Assembly: GCA_033558025.1 (NCBI GenBank)
Contig: JAUCEF010000013.1
Coordinates: 5,306,272 to 5,370,271, forward strand
DNA length: 64,000 bases
Reading direction: 5' to 3'
Source: Phytophthora sp. 'mugwort'
Taxonomy: Eukaryota > Oomycota > Peronosporomycetes > Peronosporales > Peronosporaceae
Under the pieces are notes generated by a model that was not told where the DNA came from, made no database searches, and worked only from the letters and a program-made list of their open reading frames with translations. The position numbers were made by a program, and so were the translations under genes. Below are positions 53,589 through 62,290 of this stretch, in pieces; within the stretch, counting starts at the first letter, position 1; each line of letters begins with the position of its first letter.

Positions 53589-54251
53589 AGACACTCACCG
53601 CAATCGCACACCGGTCGACGCGCTCAATGCCTGCGTCATTACCCAACACGAACACGCAAACGACTACACACGAACCCACCACATGCATCGACTTGGACCA
53701 CAAACGTACACACACGCATTCAATCGCGTACGTTGCTGCAGCGATGTCTGTCCCCGCCTGCTATCGCCAACATGCAACACCACCGCTATCACGCATACAT
53801 GCGCACATTCTACTCACGTACGTAGTCGCGCAATACCTTACATTTCATACACGGCTAGATCGATCGGTCGAATGTCGCCGCCTTCCAGTTGTGCGACGAC
53901 CTGGAGTGCATCCAACAGGCTGGCAAGATCCGCATCATGTCGGGATGCATATTTAGCTGATAGTGCAACTGCCGCCTATGGTGTGTCATGTGTCCACTGT
54001 TGCCTCGCTAGTAATGGTGCCGTTGGACGCTTCTCTTGCTTCCTGTTTGTTTCGCGATCGTTTCGACGTTGCGACCAGTCAGTCAGAACCTAGTCTGGAT
54101 ACCAACGATCGTAAATTGGCTAGGCGCTAGGAGAGTCCATATGCGGCCAGTGCGGGCGAGCGTTGTAGTGTTGATGGTAAGATGTGTGGAGGCGTAAAAG
54201 GTATGGTGACGTAAATACTATGTGCATAGTAAAATCAGTGGACACTGACAA

Positions 54252-54324
54252 TGGACACTGGGGGTATCGATCCCCCTACCTCCCGCATGCGAAGCGGGCG
54301 CTCTACCATTTGAGCTAAGCGCCC
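54252..54324 (-). tRNA. tRNA-Ala(CGC), unit 74
   Basis: Gene body identical to unit 2. Terminator T4; CCATAT present; shares the CACTCACCGC and ACTATGTGC flanks of unit 73 but not its 6-bp deletion. Confidence 0.95.
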
Positions 54325-54987
54325 AGACACTCACCGCAATCGCACACCGGTCGACGCGCTCAATGCCTGCGTCATTACCCAACACGAACACGCAAACGAC
54401 TACACACGAACCCACCACATGCATCGACTTGGACCACAAACGTACACACACGCATTCAATCGCGTACGTTGCTGCAGCGATGTCTGTCCCCGCCTGCTAT
54501 CGCCAACATGCAACACCACCGCTATCACGCATACATGCGCACATTCTACTCACGTACGTAGTCGCGCAATACCTTACATTCCATCCTCATACACGGCTAG
54601 ATCGATCGGTCGAATGTCGCCGCCTTCCAGTTGTGCGACGACCTGGAGTGCATCCAACAGGCTGGCAAGATCCGCATCATGTCGGGATGCATATTTAGCT
54701 GATAGTGCAACTGCCGCCTATGGTGTGTCATGTGTCCACTGTTGCCTCGCTAGTAATGGTGCCGTTGGACGCTTCTCTTGCTTCCTGTTTGTTTCGCGAT
54801 CGTTCCGACGTTGCGACCAGTCAGTCAGAACCTAGTCTGGACACCAACGATCGTAAATTGGCTAGGCGCTAGGAGAGTGCGGCCAGTGCGGGCGAGCGTT
54901 GTAGTGTTAATGGTAAGATGTGTGGAGGCGTAAAAGGTATGGTGACGTAAATACTGTGTGCATAGTAAAATCAGTGGACACTGACAA

Positions 54988-55060
54988 TGGACACTGGGGG
55001 TATCGATCCCCCTACCTCCCGCATGCGAAGCGGGCGCTCTACCATTTGAGCTAAGCGCCC
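54988..55060 (-). tRNA. tRNA-Ala(CGC), unit 75
   Basis: Identical to the unit 2 gene. Terminator T4; no CCATAT. Confidence 0.95.
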
Positions 55061-55730
55061 AGACACTAACCGCAATCGCACACCGGTCGACGCGCTCAAT
55101 GCCTGCGTCATTACCCAACACGAACACGCAAACGACTACACACGAACCCACCACATGCATCGACTTGGACCACAAACGTACACACACGCATTCAATCGCG
55201 TACGTTGCTGCAGCGATGTCTGTCCCCGCCTGCTATCGCCAACATGCAACACCACCGCTATCACGCATACATGCGCACATTCTACTCACGTACGTAGTCG
55301 CGCAATACCTTACATTCCATCCTCATACACGGCTAGATCGATCGGTCGAATGTCGCCGCCTTCCAGTTGTGCGACGACCTGGAGTGCATCCAACAGGCTG
55401 GCAAGATCCGCATCATGTCGGGATGCATATTTAGCTGATAGTGCAACTGCCGCCTATGGTGTGTCATGTGTCCACTGTTGCCTCGCTAGTAATGGTGCCG
55501 TTGGACGCTTCTCTTGCTTCCTGTTTGTTTCGCGATCGTTTCGACGTTGCGACCAGTCAGTCAGAACCTAGTCTGGACACCAACGATCGTAAATTGGCTA
55601 GGCGCTAGGAGAGTCCATATGCGGCCAGTGCGGGCGAGCGTTGTAGTGTTGATGGTAAGATGTGTGGAGGCGTAAAAGGTATGGTGACGTAAATACTGTG
55701 TGCATAGTAAAAATCAGTGGACACTGACAA

Positions 55731-55803
55731 TGGACACTGGGGGTATCGATCCCCCTACCTCCCGCATGCGAAGCGGGCGCTCTACCATTTGAGCTAAGCG
55801 CCC
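55731..55803 (-). tRNA. tRNA-Ala(CGC), unit 76
   Basis: Identical to the unit 2 gene. Terminator T5; CCATAT present. The 3' edge of the unit carries the GCGGCC/AATTT marker of units 9 and 36. Confidence 0.95.
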
Positions 55804-56466
55804 AGACACTAACCGCAATTGCACACCAGTCGACGCGCTCAATGCCTGCGTCATTACCCAACACGAACACGCAAACGACTACACACGAACCCACCACATG
55901 CATCGACTTGGACCACAAACGTACACACACGCATTCAATCGCGTACGTTGCTGCAGCGATGTCTGTCCCCGCCTGCTATCGCCAACATGCAACACCACCG
56001 CTATCACGCATACATGCGCACATTCTACTCACGTACGTAGTCGCGCAATACCTTACATTCCATCCTCATACACGGCTAGATCGATCGGTCGAATGTCGCC
56101 GCCTTCCAGTTGTGCGACGACCTGGAGTGCATCCAACAGGCTGGCAAGATCCGCATCATGTCGGGATGCATATTTAGCTGATAGTGCAACTGCCGCCTAT
56201 GGTGTGTCATGTGTCCACTGTTGCCTCGCTAGTAATGGTGCCGTTGGACGCTTCTCTTGCTTCCTGTTTGTTTCGCGATCGTTTCGACGTTGCGGCCAGT
56301 CAGTCAGAATTTAGTCTGGATACCAACGATCGTAAATTGGCTAGGCGCTAGGAGAGTGCGGCCAGTGCGGGCGAGCGTTGTAGTGTTGATGGTAAGATGT
56401 GTGGAGGCGTAAAAGGTATGGTGACGTAAATACTGTGTGCATAGTAAAATCAGTGGACACTGACAA

Positions 56467-56539
56467 TGGACACTGGGGGTATCGATCCCCCTACCTCCCG
56501 CATGCGAAGCGGGCGCTCTACCATTTGAGCTAAGCGCCC
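56467..56539 (-). tRNA. tRNA-Ala(CGC), unit 77
   Basis: Identical to the unit 2 gene. Terminator T4; no CCATAT. Confidence 0.95.
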
Positions 56540-57202
56540 AGACACTAACCGCAATTGCACACCAGTCGACGCGCTCAATGCCTGCGTCATTACCCAACAC
56601 GAACACGCAAACGACTACACACGAACCCACCACATGCATCGACTTGGACCACAAACGTACACACACGCATTCAATCGCGTACGTTGCTGCAGCGATGTCT
56701 GTCCCCGCCTGCTATCGCCAACATGCAACACCACCGCTATCACGCATACATGCGCACATTCTACTCACGTACGTAGTCGCGCAATACCTTACATTCCATC
56801 CTCATACACGGCTAGATCGATCGGTCGAATGTCGCCGCCTTCCAGTTGTGCGACGACCTGGAGTGCATCCAACAGGCTGGCAAGATCCGCATCATGTCGG
56901 GATGCATATTTAGCTGATAGTGCAACTGCCGCCTGTGGTGTGTCATGTGTCCACTGTTGCCTCGCTAGTAATGGTGCCGTTGGACGCTTCTCTTGCTTCC
57001 TGTTTGTTTCGCGATCGTTTCGACGTTGCGACCAGTCAGTCAGAACCTAGTCTGGACACCAACGATCGTAAATTGGCTAGGCGCTAGGAGAGTGCGGCCA
57101 GTGCGGGCGAGCGTTGTAGTGTTGATGGTAAGATGTGTGGAGGCGTAAAAGGTATGGTGACGTAAATACTGTGTGCATAGTAAAATCAGTGGACACTGAC
57201 AA

Positions 57203-57275
57203 TGGACACTGGGGGTATCGATCCCCCTACCTCCCGCATGCGAAGCGGGCGCTCTACCATTTGAGCTAAGCGCCC
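57203..57275 (-). tRNA. tRNA-Ala(CGC), unit 78
   Basis: Identical to the unit 2 gene. Terminator T4; no CCATAT. Confidence 0.95.
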
Positions 57276-57938
57276 AGACACTAACCGCAATTGCACACCA
57301 GTCGACGCGCTCAATGCCTGCGTCATTACCCAACACGAACACGCAAACGACTACACACGAACCCACCACATGCATCGACTTGGACCACAAACGTACACAC
57401 ACGCATTCAATCGCGTACGTTGCTGCAGCGATGTCTGTCCCCGCCTGCTATCGCCAACATGCAACACCACCGCTATCACGCATACATGCGCACATTCTAC
57501 TCACGTACGTAGTCGCGCAATACCTTACATTCCATCCTCATACACGGCTAGATCGATCGGTCGAATGTCGCCGCCTTCCAGTTGTGCGACGACCTGGAGT
57601 GCATCCAACAGGCTGGCAAGATCCGCATCATGTCGGGATGCATATTTAGCTGATAGTGCAACTGCCGCCTATGGTGTGTCATGTGTCCACTGTTGCCTCG
57701 CTAGTAATGGTGCCGTTGGACGCTTCTCTTGCTTCCTGTTTGTTTCGCGATCGTTTCGACGTTGCGACCAGTCAGTCAGAACCTAGTCTGGACACCAACG
57801 ATCGTAAACTGGCTAGGCGCTAGGAGAGTGCGGCCAGTGCGGGCGAGCGTTGTAGTGTTGATGGTAAGATGTGTGGAGGCGTAAAAGGTATGGTGACGTA
57901 AATACTGTGTGCATAGTAAAATCAGTGGACACTGACAA

Positions 57939-58011
57939 TGGACACTGGGGGTATCGATCCCCCTACCTCCCGCATGCGAAGCGGGCGCTCTACCATTTGA
58001 GCTAAGCGCCC
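57939..58011 (-). tRNA. tRNA-Ala(CGC), unit 79
   Basis: Identical to the unit 2 gene. Terminator T4; no CCATAT. Confidence 0.95.
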
Positions 58012-58674
58012 AGACACTAACCGCAATTGCACACCAGTCGACGCGCTCAATGCCTGCGTCATTACCCAACACGAACACGCAAACGACTACACACGAACCC
58101 ACCACATGCATCGACTTGGACCACAAACGTACACACACGCATTCAATCGCGTACGTTGCTGCAGCGATGTCTGTCCCCGCCTGCTATCGCCAACATGCAA
58201 CACCACCGCTATCACGCATACATGCGCACATTCTACTCACGTACGTAGTCGCGCAATACCTTACATTCCATCCTCATACACGGCTAGATCGATCGGTCGA
58301 ATGTCGCCGCCTTCCAGTTGTGCGACGACCTGGAGTGCATCCAACAGGCTGGCAAGATCCGCATCATGTCGGGATGCATATTTAGCTGATAGTGCAACTG
58401 CCGCCTATGGTGTGTCATGTGTCCACTGTTGCCTCGCTAGTAATGGTGCCGTTGGACGCTTCTCTTGCTTCCTGTTTGTTTCGCGATCGTTTCGACGTTG
58501 CGACCAGTCAGTCAGAACCTAGTCTGGACACCAACGATCGTAAACTGGCTAGGCGCTAGGAGAGTGCGGCCAGTGCGGGCGAGCGTTGTAGTGTTGATGG
58601 TAAGATGTGTGGAGGCGTAAAAGGTATGGTGACGTAAATACTGTGTGCATAGTAAAATCAGTGGACACTGACAA

Positions 58675-58747
58675 TGGACACTGGGGGTATCGATCCCCCT
58701 ACCTCCCGCATGCGAAGCGGGCGCTCTACCATTTGAGCTAAGCGCCC
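58675..58747 (-). tRNA. tRNA-Ala(CGC), unit 80, last copy
   Basis: Identical to the unit 2 gene and complete, although its unit is cut short 327 bp further on by the retroelement junction at 59074/59075. Terminator T4; no CCATAT. This is the tRNA gene nearest the telomere, about 4.6 kb from it. Confidence 0.95.
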
Positions 58748-59074
58748 AGACACTAACCGCAATTGCACACCAGTCGACGCGCTCAATGCCTGCGTCATTA
58801 CCCAACACGAACACGCAAACGACTACACACGAACCCACCACATGCATCGACTTGGACCACAAACGTACACACACGCATTCAATCGCGTACGTTGCTGCAG
58901 CGATGTCTGTCCCCGCCTGCTATCGCCAACATGCAACACCACCGCTATCACGCATACATGCGCACATTCTACTCACGTACGTAGTCGCGCAATACCTTAC
59001 ATTCCATCCTCATACACGGCTAGATCGATCGGTCGAATGTCGCCGCCTTCCAGTTGTGCGACGACCTGGAGTGC

Positions 59075-59535
59075 TTCCGGAATAGGTACCGGAGCGAACG
59101 AACAAAGTCTGGTAGCCGTTCAAGGAGATCGGTAATCGAGAGTCGGCGCGGTGTGGGACAGAAATTGAGGTTCAGTCCTATCAGTCGCTTGAGGGTGGCA
59201 GGTAAATCAGCAGGTGGAGACATCAGGTCGTGGAAGGCGAGATTCGAGATTTCGTTGTCCACTTCTTGAACGTTCCGGAGCGCGAAGATAGCAAGAGCGT
59301 ACTTGAATGTCGGTCGGTCGGGATGGAATTGGAATTCGTTCCTTAATTGCCGGACTTCCGCTGGGATCTTGGCTTCGCGTTGGCTTGCCTTGCTGTTTTC
59401 CGCTGCTGTTTTTGGTGGAGTTGTTGGAGTTTCTTCCGGGCCGTTGTCCTCGGGCTCTTTCTCCACCGCCACGTTCAGCTTGGCGCTGCTCTCGAAGAGT
59501 AATTGCCAACAAGTCCTCGTAGTTGATCCTATCAA
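59075..59535 (-). pseudogene. N-terminal fragment of the PLE 1 reverse transcriptase frame
   Basis: This open frame has no ATG. From about 59370 it matches the region just upstream of the RT domain of element 2: YALAIFALR against NALALFASR, then NLAFHDL against NLTFHNF, then GLNLNFCPTPRR. It ends as YLFRK exactly where the tRNA array begins; the next 17 codons are array sequence and then a stop. All catalytic RT motifs are absent, so it cannot encode an active enzyme. The portion above 59370 overlaps ORF1 and is not clearly conserved. Confidence 0.8.
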
Positions 59536-60049
59536 GCGTGTTGTTCAGGAATCCGACTGAGAGGTTCAAGTCGCCGATTGTTGCATGCAGTAATGCCGGG
59601 GATTCGTCCGGTAGCACCGGCGCGAATGCCAGAGAGGCATCTGCACCAACTAATTGGCGCGCTTGCACGAAAACTTCCTCGAAGTAATCGTGGATCTTGC
59701 TCCCATAAGTGATTTTGAACCTGCTACGAGTCTCGAGCAGCAGCTCTAGCTCGGTCTTGGCAGTTTCAATAATCACTTGGCGCATTGAGGCTTGCGAGGC
59801 CTCAATGGCGGTGTTGAAGCGTCGCTGTAAGTCCGTTGCCTCCGTCGGACGAGAGTCTTGAACGATCGGAGGGATCTTGAGGTCGATGTTGTGTTGAATC
59901 GACTTGGGCGTGACGTGCTCGAGCTTGTCGATGGCACGTTTCTTGGAGGCGATTTGCTTCAAGAGGGCCTTGTAGTCGGCGATAGCGGTCGACAGGAGGT
60001 CCTTGGTGAATTGCGGCGGGCTTTTAGCGAGCGATGCTTGCGAGTCCAT
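59207..60049 (-). CDS. ORF1-like protein of Penelope-like element 1 (280 aa)
   Basis: The function is not established; by position it is the accessory protein upstream of the RT, and a nucleic-acid-binding or structural role is inferred. The ATG lies in TTAAGGATGGA, the same context as ORF1 of element 2, which supports this start. Residues 10-50 (SPPQ, then SKKRAIDKLE and P.SI) and 95-108 (ETAKTELELLLETR) align with the element 2 protein; the middle is poorly conserved. Residues 188-226 are rich in Arg, Gln, Gly and Asn, a basic tail like that of element 2. Beyond about residue 235 the frame runs antiphase to the conserved RT region, so the last ~42 residues are probably not constrained. The overlapping RT frame is +1 relative to this one. 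No domain of known structure was recognised. Confidence 0.75.
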   Translation of the reverse strand: MDSQASLAKSPPQFTKDLLSTAIADYKALLKQIASKKRAIDKLEHVTPKSIQHNIDLKIPPIVQDSRPTEATDLQRRFNTAIEASQASMRQVIIETAKTELELLLETRSRFKITYGSKIHDYFEEVFVQARQLVGADASLAFAPVLPDESPALLHATIGDLNLSVGFLNNTLDRINYEDLLAITLREQRQAERGGGERARGQRPGRNSNNSTKNSSGKQQGKPTRSQDPSGSPAIKERIPIPSRPTDIQVRSCYLRAPERSRSGQRNLESRLPRPDVSTC

Positions 60050-60074
60050 CCTTAATTGTCTTCGTGTTGGTTGG

Positions 60075-60088
60075 TTTAGGGTTTAGGG
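60075..60088 (+). repeat. Interstitial telomere tract 1, (TTTAGGG)2
   Basis: Two exact TTTAGGG repeats in the same orientation as the terminal telomere, directly at the 5' end of element 1. They are read as a former chromosome end on which later sequence was added. Confidence 0.9.
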
Positions 60089-60230
60089 TTGTGACACGAA
60101 CGAAGGCGAAGCCGGAGTGAGTGCAAACGCGAGGCAGCGCGAAGCGGTGGCGAGCGGTTTGTGTCTTGAGACTGAGGCTTGACGCGACAAAAACAGTTGT
60201 ATTTGGTTGTCCAAAGGGTCGGGAGGTCGA
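60089..60230. other. Unidentified 142-bp segment between telomere tracts
   Basis: Flanked on both sides by TTTAGGG repeats. No ORF, RNA gene or similarity to elements 1 or 2 or to the array was recognised. It contains GC-rich GCGAAGC-type words. It could be the 5'-truncated 3' end of another element added at the telomere; that is inference from position only. Confidence 0.5.
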
Positions 60231-60267
60231 GGGTTTAGGGTTTAGGGTTGTGAGGGTTTAGGGTTTA
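60231..60267 (+). repeat. Interstitial telomere tract 2, interrupted
   Basis: GGG(TTTAGGG)2, then TTGTGAGGG, then TTTAGGG and TTTA. The tract is slightly degenerate compared with the terminal one, consistent with greater age or with imperfect repeat addition. Same orientation as the telomere. Confidence 0.88.
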
Positions 60268-60418
60268 TTGAGTTATGTAACTTATTCGAAACACACTAAG
60301 GTATTCCTAAAACTAGTCGTCGAAATGATCCGGTTGACTGGTTTTCGCTGTCTTGCTTCATCAGTAGGATTTGTTGCTTTATAGACGGACTTGATCCGTG
60401 CGAACATATGCCTATTTC
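60268..60418. other. Unidentified 151-bp segment between telomere tracts
   Basis: Flanked by telomere repeats on both sides. On the minus strand it holds a 5-bp hairpin (ACGGA/TCCGT, at about 60386-60400), then CTGATGA and, 11 nt later, GCGAAAAC or GAAAA, words that recall the hammerhead ribozyme core; a full fold was not found (see findings). There is no convincing coding frame. Probably a fragment of a further telomere-added element. Confidence 0.5.
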
Positions 60419-60436
60419 TTTAGGGTTTAGGGTTTA
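60419..60436 (+). repeat. Interstitial telomere tract 3 at the 3' end of PLE 2
   Basis: TTTAGGG twice, followed by TTTA. On the minus strand this reads TAAA then CCCTAAA repeats immediately after the last sense codon of the RT, so the element's 3' end joins telomere repeats with no 3' UTR. Confidence 0.93.
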
Positions 60437-62290
60437 CACCCCGTGGTCTGTACGGCTGAGAAAGGCCGCAGGCGACGGGGTGTTTTTTGGCAATGTTGAC
60501 GGGCAGAGCAGGGTCTTGAGTGTTGGCGGCTTCAGGTAGCAGATTTTTACTGGGGTACTGAGCTGTTGTTCCAACGTATCGGCCTGGATGAGGGCTCGAA
60601 GTTGTGCTCGGCTTGGTCCGTTGGGGTCGTATTGGAGCTTGAAGACGATGGGCGCTCTTGGATCCGGGGTAGTGGCGGTAGACGGTTGGGTCGTGGCCAG
60701 GGCTCGGTTGAAGAGCGGTAAGAGGACACGGGGAAGATAACCGCGGTCTTGTAGGCGGGCGTAGAGTTGTTTCACGATCCGGCGGAAATCGTGGGGTCGT
60801 GGATTCTGAGCCTTGTACTTCTTGATAAGACCGTTGATGATTCCCTTGAGTATCCCAGGCGGATGAGCACTATTGGCGGGGATATAGAGATAGAGGTTGA
60901 GCGACTTGTGGTAAGTACGTGTGTACAACTTGTCTCCGTCCCGGATAATCCACAGATCGAGGAAAGCTACCTTGGCTGGACTGGTGTCGTGCGTGAAGGT
61001 AAGCTTTGAAAGTCTAGTGAAGTTGGCCAGGAAGTGCTTGAGGCCGTAGGGTTCTTGAGGCGCGTGCCAGACGATGAAAATGTCGTCAATATACCTCTTA
61101 TAGTACACGATGTGGTCAGCGTGCTCTTGGAGCAGCATGTCCTCAAAGTGGGCTACGTAGAGAGAGGCGAAGGCTGGCGCGACAGGGGTACCCATGGCAG
61201 TTCCGCGAAGTTGGAGCCAGCGGGTATCTCCAAAGGTGAAGTAGTTGTTACTCATCACCAGATGAAGTCCTGAGAGGATCGCTTGTTCCCAGGGGTGTCC
61301 ATGAATTCGTTGAGCGATGACTTGGATAGCTCGTTCGGTCGGGATGTTGGTATAGAGGGACTCAACGTCGACCGTGACGAGGACAGTGCTGGGGGGCAGA
61401 ACGAGGTTCGGGAGTTCTTGGAGAAGCTGGTCCGAGTTGTGGAGGTACGAGGCCGTGTCACGAAAGAAGGGCTGAAGTTGGTAGTCCAGCCATTTGGACA
61501 GGCCTTCCAGTACGCTACCACTGTTAGCGACGATGGGTCGGATACAGAGTTGGGGCTTGTGGATTTTGGCGAGGGCGTAAAATACGTTGAGTCTCGCGTC
61601 ACCAATGTAGGTCACAATGATCCGGGTAGTGGCCCAATCGAGGCGATGGATGAACAGCTTGGCCATGTTCTGATACCAGGTACGTACGCGGGTACGGACG
61701 AGGCGGACGAGAGCGTCTGCAGGTGCCTTTTGGCGGGCATAAGTCTGGGTATCACCAAGGTGGTCCAGACAGAGTTGCAGGTAACGCTCTGTGGTGAACA
61801 GGGCAGGGCCAAGGTTCTTGTCAGTGATGACAACCTTGAGGTCAGGACGGCCTCGAAGGAGATGGAGGGCGTGGGTTTGTGCACTGTTGAGGTTCCGGAG
61901 CCGGGTAGGGCGCCAGGAGATCGTAGACAGAGCAGTGTGGACGTCGTCCAATGTCTTCTCAACCCGAGGTGCTGCGGGGTCGGGTTGGAAAGACGAGTTG
62001 GGCACATATATCTTACGATTGTATGTGCCCTTAGAGTTCCCAAATTGGGCACTAAGGCGAACCCGTCGTGCGAAATCAGGGAAGGCAGCAAGAAGATCAG
62101 GCGGGCGGAGTGGGCGGGGGGTTGGGCAGAATTTGAGATTCAGACCCAGGAGACGGGATAAAGCAGGCGGGGAAGAAACGTCGGCAGGAACAAAATTATG
62201 AAAAGTTAAGTTCCGTGCGTAACTGTTAACTTCGTGAGTCGGACGGCTGGCAAAGAGTGCGAGCGCGTTCGCTCGGTCTGAGCGGCCTAC
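60434..62290 (-). CDS. Reverse transcriptase of Penelope-like element 2, EN(-)
   Basis: RNA-dependent DNA polymerase, probably copying element RNA onto telomere ends. Counting from the GTG codon at 62005 (523 residues to the stop): DKNLG 62-66; YALAKIHKP 143-151; RPIVANSGS 156-164; motif A TVDVESLYTNIP 211-222; motif B RGTAMGTPVAPAF about 267-279; motif C YKRYIDDIF 302-310 with the catalytic DD at 307-308; motif D FLDLW 348-352; thumb to about 430; then YLKPPTLKTLL near 490-500, where other PLEs begin the GIY-YIG domain. Here only 23 residues follow. The frame has no obvious ATG; it is open past 62290, and residues upstream of 62005 (NALALFA, GLNLKFCPTPRP) are conserved in element 1, so the protein extends to about 62300 or beyond. 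It is in the -1 frame relative to ORF1 and overlaps it. The TAA stop (60434-60436) lies within telomere-repeat sequence. Confidence 0.93.
   Translation of the reverse strand, partial: VGRSDRANALALFASRPTHEVNSYARNLTFHNFVPADVSSPPALSRLLGLNLKFCPTPRPLRPPDLLAAFPDFARRVRLSAQFGNSKGTYNRKIYVPNSSFQPDPAAPRVEKTLDDVHTALSTISWRPTRLRNLNSAQTHALHLLRGRPDLKVVITDKNLGPALFTTERYLQLCLDHLGDTQTYARQKAPADALVRLVRTRVRTWYQNMAKLFIHRLDWATTRIIVTYIGDARLNVFYALAKIHKPQLCIRPIVANSGSVLEGLSKWLDYQLQPFFRDTASYLHNSDQLLQELPNLVLPPSTVLVTVDVESLYTNIPTERAIQVIAQRIHGHPWEQAILSGLHLVMSNNYFTFGDTRWLQLRGTAMGTPVAPAFASLYVAHFEDMLLQEHADHIVYYKRYIDDIFIVWHAPQEPYGLKHFLANFTRLSKLTFTHDTSPAKVAFLDLWIIRDGDKLYTRTYHKSLNLYLYIPANSAHPPGILKGIINGLIKKYKAQNPRPHDFRRIVKQLYARLQDRGYLPRVLLPLFNRALATTQPSTATTPDPRAPIVFKLQYDPNGPSRAQLRALIQADTLEQQLSTPVKICYLKPPTLKTLLCPSTLPKNTPSPAAFLSRTDHGV

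Larger units (their letters stand above)
1..59074. repeat. Subtelomeric tandem array of 735-743 bp units, 80 copies, each with one tRNA-Ala gene
   Basis: Seventy-nine complete units and one truncated unit run head to tail in the same orientation, starting with CAGTCAGTCAG when the phase is set at base 1. Units are nearly identical. Most length differences come from a CCATAT insertion about 90 bp into the unit (present or absent), a run of A5 or A4 on the plus strand (the tRNA terminator), a 1-bp deletion that changes CCTTACATTCC to CCTTAATTCC (units 12, 25, 26, 39, 51, 52), and a 6-bp deletion in units 72 and 73. The array enters from outside the window and stops at 59074 inside unit 80. Apart from the tRNA, the ~665 bp of each unit shows no recognisable gene. 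The recurrent 73-138 codon frames have low-complexity Thr/His/Arg/Cys/Ser composition and are broken by the indels. Confidence 0.98.
48907..59074. repeat. Higher-order block III of the array (units 67-80, truncated)
   Basis: Unit 67 repeats the rare tRNA variant of unit 1, one C missing from a run of five. Units 76-79 repeat markers of units 9-12 and 36-39, including GCGGCC plus AATTT at the 3' edge of unit 76. The block therefore resembles the start of the window and then block I, but is cut at 59074 where retroelement sequence begins. It also contains private variants: a 6-bp deletion in units 72-73 and CACTCACCGC next to the tRNA in units 73-74. Confidence 0.7.
59075..60074 (-). mobile_element. 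Penelope-like element 1, 3'-truncated remnant
   Basis: A PLE on the minus strand, 5' end towards the telomere. It keeps a complete ORF1-like gene and about 100 conserved residues of the N-terminal RT-frame region, then stops at array sequence. The RT catalytic domain is missing. Identification rests on similarity to element 2 in both parts: ORF1 shares SPPQ, a SK.xAI..LE motif and LELL; the RT frame shares GLNLNFCPTPRR against GLNLKFCPTPRP in element 2. The leader before the ORF1 ATG is only about 25 bp and runs straight into telomere repeats, so the 5' end may also be cut. It is clearly diverged from element 2, so it is not a recent duplicate. Confidence 0.85.

Noticed and set aside
1..59074. 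CRISPR array or bacterial repeat
   Set aside because: Units are ~740 bp with no short repeat/spacer alternation, and the window has a eukaryotic telomere and Pol III genes.
1..59074. tRNA-derived SINE array
   Set aside because: The tRNA is complete and structurally sound with its own terminator. Units are in strict tandem without A-tails or target-site duplications.
1..59074. Rolling duplication as pure assembly artefact
   Set aside because: Units differ by many consistent small variants in an ordered pattern, which an artefactual loop would not easily create. Exact copy number still needs long reads.
60434..60700. GIY-YIG endonuclease at the RT C-terminus
   Set aside because: After the YLKPPTLKTLL segment only about 23 residues remain and no GIY or YIG-like motif is present.
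61283..62161. 292-codon plus-strand frame
   Set aside because: Lies exactly antisense to the RT, whose catalytic motifs are clear on the minus strand; a GC-rich shadow frame.
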